Origin: JAMXLO01 sp963832895
GTDB taxonomy: Bacteria; Pseudomonadota; Alphaproteobacteria; Acetobacterales; Acetobacteraceae
Direction: 5' to 3'
DNA: 64,000 nt
Assembly (NCBI GenBank): GCA_963832895.1
Contig: CAWHVQ010000015.1
Span: 415,807-479,806 of the forward strand
Shown: in pieces, positions 36,119 to 43,388 of the stretch
How the letters are laid out: each line of letters starts with the position of its first letter
How positions within the stretch are numbered: position 1 is the stretch's first letter
The notes under the pieces: generated by a model
What the model was told of the DNA's origin: nothing
Databases searched by the model: none
Seen by the model: the letters and a program-made list of their open reading frames with translations, nothing else
Made by a program: the position numbers and the translations under genes

Positions 36119-36150
36119 CGTCGGGCAACCCTCCCAGCTCGTATCAAGAC

Positions 36151-36368
36151 TGGTGAGTTCTTGGCACGGATAGCCGGGGTCGCGTTGTACCATTCTGGCC
36201 CGAGTGGCCTTTGCCGACCCCGCCCTGATCAGTGCAGCGATCGCGATTGCCTGGGGTCCGCTTGTGACAGTCATCGGTGCAGAAATTCGGTGTATGAGCG
36301 CAGCACGCAGCCGCGACGCGAGTCCGCTTATCACATGAGCGGCCAGCAACTACGCCAAAATTGCATAG
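36151..36368. promoter_or_regulatory. Inverted motif pair 3, upstream of a beta-barrel gene
   Basis: ACGCCAAAATTGCATAG (36352-36368) differs from the consensus at two bases and is followed by the conserved TGA. A weaker facing half, TGGTGAGTTCTTGGCACG, starts at 36151, giving a span of 218 bp, close to the 215 bp of pair 1. The strong half ends 97 bp before the ATG at 36465. Confidence 0.5.
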
Positions 36369-36464
36369 TGACGCCTTGTCTGGCGCGCTAATTCCGTCGG
36401 GACAGGGCAATGGCTCAAAGCCGAGGCTTCGGCGCGATGAAGCTTCGGTCAGAATGGGTTGGTG

Positions 36465-37346
36465 ATGAAAGCAAGACGCCGGTTCCAAGTTTGCCTCGTC
36501 ACCGCTGCGTTTGGCCTCGTTGTCGTCGCTTCAGCTGCACGCGCCCAGGTCGCCTCCACACCGCCCGCCGGTGGATCGGCGGCCGGTTGGTCCTTCTCCA
36601 TCACGCCTTACGCCTGGCTGCCGACCGTATCGACCACATACAGCTACACTGGGCCACGTGGCGCTAGCGTCACCAATACGATCAGTGCCGGCATCGACGA
36701 TTACATTTCGGAGCTCAACTTCGGACTCATGGTTGGCGGCGAAGCGCGCTACGACCGCTTCACCATCATGACCGACCTGGTCTACGCCAATGCCAGCATC
36801 ACAACCAAAAACAGCCATTTCTCGTCGGTCAATTTGGGCTTGGCCCCCATCGAAATCCCCCGCCAGTTTCAAGTGAGCACCGGGACGCGGATGGCGACGA
36901 CCATATGGTCGGTTGCCGGCGGATACACACTGTTGCAAGGCGATTGGGGCAACCTTGATGCTGTGAGCGGCATACGCACGCTGTTCCTGGGCACCACGAC
37001 CAACTACACGCTTGCTGCCGCCATCTATGCACCCGATGGAACGATCGCCCTAGGCCGCACCGGCAGCCTCAACCTGGGTGTGACGAAGGTCGAAGGAATC
37101 GGCGGCGTGACCGGCCGTATCAACATTCCCAACAGCAGTTTCTACCTACCCTTCTACGTGGACGCGGGCGGCGGGGCCGTGCCGTTCACCTGGCAGGTCT
37201 ACGCTGGCGTGGCCTACAAAACGGTGACGTGGTTGGACGTTTCAGTGGGATATCGCTACTTGGCATTCGACGGCGGCAGCAAGACGAAGGGTGTGGAAAA
37301 GCTCAACCTCGGCGGCGTGATTCTTGCCGGCAACATCCGGTTCTAA
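36465..37346 (+). CDS. Outer-membrane beta-barrel protein
   Basis: From ATG 36465 the precursor has 293 residues with a signal peptide (LVTAAFGLVVVASAARAQVA). The mature protein is built of alternating strands rich in Tyr, Thr and Gly: WSFSITPYAWLPTVSTTYSY, ELNFGLMVGGEARYDRFTIM, TDLVYANASITTKNS, TIWSVAGGYTLLQGDWGN and a terminal strand NLGGVILAGNIRF ending in Phe, the typical outer-membrane assembly signal. It may be a small porin-like barrel. A motif half-site lies about 97 bp upstream, which ties it to the same putative control as the sulfatase and lipoprotein genes. Confidence 0.8.
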   Translation: MKARRRFQVCLVTAAFGLVVVASAARAQVASTPPAGGSAAGWSFSITPYAWLPTVSTTYSYTGPRGASVTNTISAGIDDYISELNFGLMVGGEARYDRFTIMTDLVYANASITTKNSHFSSVNLGLAPIEIPRQFQVSTGTRMATTIWSVAGGYTLLQGDWGNLDAVSGIRTLFLGTTTNYTLAAAIYAPDGTIALGRTGSLNLGVTKVEGIGGVTGRINIPNSSFYLPFYVDAGGGAVPFTWQVYAGVAYKTVTWLDVSVGYRYLAFDGGSKTKGVEKLNLGGVILAGNIRF

Positions 37347-37511
37347 CTTCTCAGCGATCCGCAAGCCAAAGCGGACATCGGGGCTGAAGACCGGATTTTG
37401 GAACGGTCCTTTCGGCGGACAAGGCAGCCAGTTGATCTTGCGTCGCGGCGACACGCTGAGCAAATCAGATGGTTACCACTGTGGCGGATAATAGTATGGC
37501 GGAGGCGGATA

Positions 37512-37823
37512 CTACGGTCGGGCTGCCGCCGCGCCAATCGCCACGCCTGCGGCTACGCCGACTGCGGCCCCAGCAACGGCTGCCCCGGCGGGATATCCGG
37601 GTCGATACGCACCACCGTAGGCATATCCGGGCGGCCGGTAGACGGTACCACCTGCCGGCCCACGATAAGCGCCGCCGCCGTATGGACCGCGCACGGCGAT
37701 CCCACCGGCGGGTCCGCGATATGCAGCACCGCCGTATGGCCCGCGCACAGCGCCCCAGCCGAATGCATCCTGAGAAGCTAATAGCGCGGCCAGGGCAACG
37801 GCCACTCCAATTAGCGATTTCAC
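37512..37823 (-). CDS. Secreted Gly/Tyr-rich protein (cassette 2), shortened tail
   Basis: A 103-residue precursor with signal peptide (GVAVALAALLASQDAFGWG) and repeats of the type RGPYGGGAYRGPAGG, then a hydrophobic AAVAGAAVGVAAGVAIGAAA segment. It starts within the stop region of the upstream DUF2092 gene (ATGA-type overlap at 37820-37823). After the TAG stop at 37512 the same frame continues YPPPPYYYPPQW and then stops, so a single TAC/TAT-to-TAG change seems to have removed a Pro/Tyr tail. It is the counterpart of the Gly-rich protein at 28279 in cassette 1. Confidence 0.65.
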   Translation of the reverse strand: MKSLIGVAVALAALLASQDAFGWGAVRGPYGGAAYRGPAGGIAVRGPYGGGAYRGPAGGTVYRPPGYAYGGAYRPGYPAGAAVAGAAVGVAAGVAIGAAAARP

Positions 37824-38593
37824 TGAGACTTCTCCTTGAGCTCGACCTTCAAGGCGCCAACAGGCATGCGGAAGGTGAACGTGACATCCGCAGGCTTTAA
37901 ACCGAGCTTCCAGTCCGACATCTCGGCAATGAAGCGAGGCTCGCCCGGCAGCGAACGATAAGTGACGATCAACCGACGCGGCAGAGCGCGATCATTCTTC
38001 TCCAGCCACAGTTCGAGTTCGATGCCCGGCGGCTGCATGAACGACAAGTGTCGGCATGCAACACCACCGATGGTAACCGTGTTTACTTCGGTGCCCGACG
38101 TTATCCCGGTCAGAAATGCCTTGTCCGGCGATGTCATCAGGAAATCTGCAAGCGGAAAGTCGACATCCAGCCGATCTGAGGTCGCCTTGATCATTGCCTC
38201 AAGGTCACCTTTCACCGGGAGATTGGCATACTTGTTGACCTCCTGATCGTAGATGGTAAGGCTCTTGCCGTCGTACGTGGTCTTCGTTGTCCCGTCATCA
38301 CCCACTACATCTACGGCGAGTCGATCGGGACGATGCACCAACACGCTGCTGTCGTGGACAATGTGGAGCGGCTGACCGTTGGCATCAGTGTACTCGCGGA
38401 TCGTGTGGCTGCGGAAAGAGAACCCGTCCATGGCAAGTGTCTCGCCCATAGCCTGCAAAGCGCTGCTTGCCGCTTCGCTGATAGGCTTTTCATCTGCTCG
38501 CACCATGCCTGCTGACATGATGCCAACTACAAGCAGAGAGGTAAATCGGAGTTTAATATGCTTTCGCTTTCGCAAGGCATTCGAATTACTCAT
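37820..38593 (-). CDS. Exported DUF2092-like protein (cassette 2)
   Basis: From ATG 38593 the precursor has 257 residues with a hydrophobic signal (RFTSLLVVGIMSAGMVRADE). The mature part parallels the protein at 27472: SSALQAMGETLAMDGFSFRS, then LVHRPDRLAVDVVGDDGTTK, YDGKSLTIYDQEVNKYANLP, and near the end RLIVTYRSLPGEPRFIAEMS and DVTFTFRMPVGALKVEL. The pattern fits a LolA-like half-barrel (DUF2092). The longer frame up to 38758 is Arg/Ser-rich, antisense-like, and overlaps the small upstream gene. The cassette order is small Cys-containing protein, DUF2092 protein, Gly/Tyr-rich protein. Confidence 0.75.
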   Translation of the reverse strand: MSNSNALRKRKHIKLRFTSLLVVGIMSAGMVRADEKPISEAASSALQAMGETLAMDGFSFRSHTIREYTDANGQPLHIVHDSSVLVHRPDRLAVDVVGDDGTTKTTYDGKSLTIYDQEVNKYANLPVKGDLEAMIKATSDRLDVDFPLADFLMTSPDKAFLTGITSGTEVNTVTIGGVACRHLSFMQPPGIELELWLEKNDRALPRRLIVTYRSLPGEPRFIAEMSDWKLGLKPADVTFTFRMPVGALKVELKEKSQ

Positions 38594-38613
38594 GATACCA
38601 GCGCCGCTTCCAG

Positions 38614-38862
38614 TTAGCGGCCGATACCGGCTTTGTTGGCCCCCGCGCCGCCGCCCGGCGCTCCCGCGCCGCCAACACCGCCGACGCCGCGACCAGGCCG
38701 GGCAGCGGCGGCCCCTGCTGCCGGAGCTCCTGGCCTTGCTGCTGGGGCGGCAACGCATCCCTTTGGCACCCCAACGGCCTTGCAGGCGACCGCTTCTGCC
38801 GGAGCCGCCGCAACGGTCACGATGACGAGCGCCGTTAGAACCGAGAGGACTGCAAATTTCAT
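38614..38862 (-). CDS. Small secreted Gly/Ala/Pro-rich protein with two Cys (cassette 2)
   Basis: An 82-residue precursor starts at ATG 38862 with a clear signal peptide (VLSVLTALVIVTVAAAPAEA). The mature start VACKAVGVPKGCVAAP has two Cys ten residues apart, and the rest is a flexible Gly/Ala/Pro arm. It lies 20 bp upstream of the DUF2092 gene and is probably the first gene of cassette 2. Cassette 1 lacks an obvious counterpart. No function is known to me. Confidence 0.6.
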   Translation of the reverse strand: MKFAVLSVLTALVIVTVAAAPAEAVACKAVGVPKGCVAAPAARPGAPAAGAAAARPGRGVGGVGGAGAPGGGAGANKAGIGR

Positions 38863-39028
38863 CGGGTTGTTCCTAATGCAGAGGTGTTTCCGCCCAACCG
38901 CCTTGCAGGTGGTCCGACATCGCCCTCAACGCGCTGTTCGTCTGTCGCCATGAGCAGAGACCGAGACGAGTGAAACCGACAAGCTACAACTTGAGGCGCC
39001 CACCGGTTTTCGCCTACAGCCCTGCTGT

Positions 39029-40144
39029 CTACTTGATTATGATCTCGACGCGGCAATTCTGAGGCTCACGCACGCCAGGGCCGGTCGGTACCAGCAGATT
39101 GGTGTCGCCGAAACCCTGAATTGTGATCGCACTCTGTGGCACGCCGTCTCTGGTGAGTTCAGCTGAGACTGATTGAGCTCGACGTATCGATAGCGCTTTG
39201 TTGTATTGAGGTGTACCAGAGGTATCGGTGTAACCATTGACCTCAATCCGAGTGTATTGAACGCGGGTTGAATTATCGGCGGCTTCCTTGATAATCTGTC
39301 GGGCACGGTCGCTGAGTGTTGCCTTATCCCAGTCAAAGAATACCAAGTATGAACGTGATGGCGCGGGCGCCGGAGCCGCTATCGGGATTTGGGCAGGAGG
39401 CGGAGGCGTGTAGAAGGCGTACCGGAGGCCGAGCAAGAGCTCGTTGTTGTACGTGCCGCTGAGCCTGACATTTGTCCTGGTTGTCACTCCGAGGGGGCCT
39501 GCCAACTGTTGTTGTCCGAAATTCGTCGGCAGGATGCCAACAAAGCGGTACTCGGCCGTGAGCGCGAGGCCGGGGGCCACCGAAGCCAGGGAATAGGCGG
39601 CCCCGACAATGCCTTGATAGGCGAAGTTGGCAGACGTGCGTGTGTTGTTCGGCACCTGAATGGTCTGGAATCCGACATTCCGGCTGCTGAGCGCAATCTC
39701 CTGCCCGCCTACACCAACGCCGAGGTACGGTACAATTGGCGATCCAAGGTCGATGTCATAGAGCATGTTGACGAATCCGCCGTACTGCTCGTTGGTACCG
39801 CCACTACTGGTCCCGTTCAGCGTATTGACGGTGTTGCCCGCGTTGAAGCCCCGATTCTGAAGGCGGCCAACTTTGGCGGCAGCGTAGTTGCCTTCGATCT
39901 CCACGCGTAGTCTGTTGCCGAGCCCGTAGCCGAGGCTTGCCTGGAGTGCAAAGCCGGTGTTGTAGCCGTAATTCAACTTCCCGGCCTGGAACCCTCCCGG
40001 TATGTTCTGCGGTTGTAGGTTCTGATCCAGGATGAAGTCCGCGCCAGCTCCAAGGCTGACGTAGAGGCCAGAGACGGGTTGTGCCGCTGCGAGCATCGGG
40101 ATCACGATTATTGTCGCCGTGCAGATCGCGCCACGGACATGCAT
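39029..40144 (-). CDS. OmpA-family outer-membrane protein
   Basis: The 371-residue precursor has a signal peptide (ATIIVIPMLAAAQPVSGLYV), an eight-strand-like barrel (about residues 27-245) and a Pro-rich hinge (YTPPPPAQIPIAAPAPAPSR). The peptidoglycan-binding OmpA domain follows: YLVFFDWDKATLSDRARQII, then IEVNGYTDTSGTPQYNKALS, then RRAQSVSAELTRDGV and GVREPQNCRVEIII. The Asp and Arg that contact diaminopimelate in this domain are present. It anchors the outer membrane to the wall. Motif pair 4 lies upstream (269 bp from the start) in the gap shared with the divergent lipoprotein gene. Confidence 0.9.
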   Translation of the reverse strand: MHVRGAICTATIIVIPMLAAAQPVSGLYVSLGAGADFILDQNLQPQNIPGGFQAGKLNYGYNTGFALQASLGYGLGNRLRVEIEGNYAAAKVGRLQNRGFNAGNTVNTLNGTSSGGTNEQYGGFVNMLYDIDLGSPIVPYLGVGVGGQEIALSSRNVGFQTIQVPNNTRTSANFAYQGIVGAAYSLASVAPGLALTAEYRFVGILPTNFGQQQLAGPLGVTTRTNVRLSGTYNNELLLGLRYAFYTPPPPAQIPIAAPAPAPSRSYLVFFDWDKATLSDRARQIIKEAADNSTRVQYTRIEVNGYTDTSGTPQYNKALSIRRAQSVSAELTRDGVPQSAITIQGFGDTNLLVPTGPGVREPQNCRVEIIIK

Positions 40145-40412
40145 GTGATGGTTCCCCAGGTTTGGAAGTATGTCATTTTTATGCCAATATTGCTTCGCAT
40201 GCAGACGAGGTGGTCGTCGGAGCCTTCGGTTGGTTGACCGCGACTCGTGCTGGTCCTATCGCGCCGGCACGTTGTGCCGATGCCCAGCATCCGTTGTTGA
40301 CGTTGAGTCATTCTCCTATATCGCGACCTATCGGCCCGATTAGCGTCAGTTGTCGTCATCGAGCTGGCGTTTCGAGCCTGGCGTGACGCTACGGACTTGA
40401 GTTGGGGTGCGG

Positions 40413-40661
40413 CTATGCAGATTTGGCACGCCAATCTGCTCGCCCGTGATTTACCTCGCTGCTGCCGGCGCCAATCGAGCGGCATTTCGAGATTAGCGAG
40501 ATGCGACGGGCTCCGGTTACGGTGCAACTATGCAACTTCGGCGCGAGAATCCACACCGAACCGACGGATGCTCGGTTTTCGCTGGTTAACGTCGGCCCGC
40601 CCGCCAGAGAGGGACCCATACAAAGCGGCTAATGACACAGCGACGTGCCAAAACCGCATAG
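40413..40661. promoter_or_regulatory. Inverted motif pair 4, between OmpA and lipoprotein genes
   Basis: CTATGCAGATTTGGCAC (40413-40429) faces GTGCCAAAACCGCATAG (40645-40661) across 249 bp; a weaker same-direction half, CTATGCAACTTCGGCGC, lies between them at 40528. The right motif is followed by the conserved TGA and ends 90 bp before the ATG at 40751. The 600-bp gap 40145-40750 contains no gene. Confidence 0.6.
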
Positions 40662-40750
40662 TGACCCGTGGCTTCGCAGTCTAGGAGGGATTCGGTTGCC
40701 CGAAACCGGCGGTCAGGCCAGTTAACATTCTACCGAAGGAAACCGACGCA

Positions 40751-41308
40751 ATGAACCGTCGCACTCTGATGCTCTGCGTAGTGGCGGCACTCGCAGCATG
40801 TGCGTCGGTGGATACCCAGCAGACCACCACTGTGAACGCCGTTGTGGAGACCGTAGACCCGGTTTCGCGGGAACTGCTGCTCCGCGGCGACAATGGGGCC
40901 CAGTCCGGCCGGCTGTTGTCCATGATGGTCGGTAGTCATGTGACACGGCTGAACGAAGTGCATCCTGGCGATCACGTGACTGTCACATACTACCAGGCGC
41001 TGGCGGCCAAAGTTGTCAGCCCGCTCGCGGGAAGCACTCAGCCCTTTGCGGGCGTGACGCTTGATCGCAACAACACGGCCGAGCGACCCGGCGGTGAGAT
41101 CACCCGGGTTCGCAGCGGTCGCGTGACCATCACGGCGGTCGATCCGGCGACTGGAACTGTCAGCTTTATCGCGCCCGACAATCTGCCCCGCACGGTAGTC
41201 GCGAAGAACGCGGACGTGCTGGCCTTCGTGCGTCAACTGCGTGTCGGCCAGCAGGTGGATATCGTCTACGAGGAAGCGCTGGCGATCTCGGTCGAACCGA
41301 TGAAGTGA
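40751..41308 (+). CDS. Lipoprotein with duplicated beta module
   Basis: The 185-residue precursor starts at an ATG behind AAGGAAACC and has a lipobox (VVAALAAC), so the mature protein is membrane-anchored by its first Cys. Two similar beta modules follow: TVNAVVETVDPVSRELLLRG with VHPGDHVTVTYYQALAAKVV, and VTITAVDPATGTVSFIAPDN with LRVGQQVDIVYEEALAISVE. This OB- or SH3-like duplicated architecture recurs in the decayed copy at 29426-30036. The next gene, an arylsulfatase, starts 27 bp later, so they form an operon. An inverted motif ends 90 bp upstream of the start. Confidence 0.75.
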   Translation: MNRRTLMLCVVAALAACASVDTQQTTTVNAVVETVDPVSRELLLRGDNGAQSGRLLSMMVGSHVTRLNEVHPGDHVTVTYYQALAAKVVSPLAGSTQPFAGVTLDRNNTAERPGGEITRVRSGRVTITAVDPATGTVSFIAPDNLPRTVVAKNADVLAFVRQLRVGQQVDIVYEEALAISVEPMK

Positions 41309-41335
41309 GCCGACGCGAACCGCTAAAGGGGAATA

Positions 41336-43070
41336 ATGATGCGATACTGGATGCAAGCGGCCCGGGGCGCTCTGGCAGTTGTTGCTGGGTTGCTGCTCGT
41401 AGGCCAGACGGTGCGCGCGCAGGGCAGCAAACCCCAAATCGTCCACGACTTCCGAGTACTACATCCTCGAAGCCCAGCACGGCGAGCAATGGGCCGCCGA
41501 GGACCGCGATCTCGACGCCAAGCTGGCGGCACTTCGGCAGAAATACGGCGCACCGCCCAACATCATCAATATCGTATTCGACGATACGCCGGTCGGCGAG
41601 GTCGGCATTCCCTTCATCCAGAAGCAGCGCGGCTGGGAGACGCCAAATATCAACCGTCTCGCTGACGAGGGTATCAACTTTACCAGGATGTACTCCGAAC
41701 CGTCCTGCACCCCCACCCGGGCAGCCGTGATGACTGGCCGGCTCGCCGTGCGCAATGGCATGTACAACGTGGGCTTTCCGTATGAATCGGGCGGGCTGGC
41801 CGCGAGCGAAGTCACGATAGCGGATCTGCTCAGCAAAGCCGGATACGCGACGGCATTCTACGGCAAGTGGCACCTGGGGGATATCCAAGCCAGCTACGCC
41901 ACCAGGCACGGCTTCGACGAGGCCCTGTGGATGCCGTACAACCAGCTTGCGAGCGTGTTTACGCCGCAAGGACAGGCGGCGGTCCTGACCCCGGCGGTCT
42001 TATTCCCGAAGATGTTTCCGCCCGATCCCTACGACATGGATCCGGGCTGGCGTCCGATCGGCTTCGTGAATGCGCTGGAAGGCACCAAGGGTGGGCCGGT
42101 GCGCGAATTCGGCACAGCGCCGAGTGTCGAGGAATATTTGAAGCTCGAGGGCGAGTTCGAGAAGCGAACCCTGGCCTTCATTCAGAAGAATGCGGCAGCG
42201 AAGAAGCCGTTTTTTGTCGCTTGGTGGCCGGCGCTCGGTTCCTTCCTGCCCTCGCCAAAGAAGTTGACGGCCAATGGCGGCATAACCGCAGAGCTGGTCA
42301 CCCCGCTCGACGCCCGGATCGGTACCTTGATGGGTGAGCTGAGGCGCCTCGGCATCGCCGAAAACACTCTGATTGTGCTGATGGCCGACAACGGCCCGAT
42401 GGTGCACAACGGCCCGCCCGGCATGGTCGATACCATTTACCGCGGCGGCAAGGGCGACTTTCTCGAAGGCGGCGTGCGCGTGCCGGCGATGGCTTGGTGG
42501 CCCGGCACGATCGAACCCGGTCAGCTCGTCGGCGACATCATCCACGCGACTGATCTGTTCCCCACGTTTGCGCGCCTTGGCGGTGCGACAGACAACATTC
42601 CGACGGATCGCATCATTGACGGCATAGATCAGACCGCGCTGTTGGTGAACGGCGATACGCATGGCCGGCGTGATTACGTCTTCATTTACACCGGCAACGT
42701 CCTGGCGGCGACGGTGAAGGGCCGCTACAAGCGCCACTGGATGGGCGAAATGCCCGGCCTGTCGGGGCCTGCCTTCTTCGATCTCTATACTGATCCGCGC
42801 GAGGAGAACGGCAAGCTGGTTCCTATGCTGTCGGCCAAGGGAATGTTCAGCATGATGAAAGCCCGACACGGGCTATGGATGGAGAAGTATCCGAACACGC
42901 CGGAGGCTCGCGATTTCCCATACGTCGGCCTGGAGAACCCGCGTCCGGCAACCAAGGCGGCCAGCCAGCCGCGCGTGGATCCCTCAAGGCTGCCGTTTGA
43001 TCCAGCCGAGGCCATCAAGCAGGTGCCGGGATGGGCGGGCACAGAGTTCGATCAGGCTCCCGATGAATAG
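41336..43070 (+). pseudogene. Second arylsulfatase, N-terminal frameshift
   Basis: A good start (AAAGGGG, ATG 41336) leads into a signal peptide (ARGALAVVAGLLLVGQTVRA). Near 41450 the frame must shift by one base to continue EYYILEAQHGEQWAAEDRDL and the sulfatase domain. That domain has metal-site NIINIVFDDTPVGEVG, the activation motif C-T-P-T-R in SEPSCTPTRAAVMTGR, YGKWHLGD and VLMADNGPMVHNG. The catalytic domain (from about 41560 to 43070) is otherwise undamaged and about 500 residues long. As read, the protein would either lack its signal or lack the enzyme. Because only one base is involved, a sequencing error or very recent decay is possible. It is clearly distinct from the sulfatase at 25399. 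Confidence 0.85.
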
Positions 43071-43388
43071 GTCACTGTAAACCACGTCTCGCAGTGGGCG
43101 TCAGCAAGCACAACGATCCGCGCCAGTCACGCGGGGCAGGTCATGTCAAAGGAGCCGAAGCTCGACTATCCGTCCCCATCCGAAGCCCCAACCAGCACCC
43201 TTCGCGCTTACAGCATGAAACGGATTATGCCCCAAGCAACGCATTGAGGAGCATGCATGTCATTCACGATCGGTTCGTGGATGCGCGGCGTCGCCTGGCC
43301 GCCTGGCCTCGAAAGCGTCTCAAACATCGGCCCTCCAAGCTGACCCGGTTCCGCGCACAATGACCGCTTTCACGGGGTCTGACTGTTG

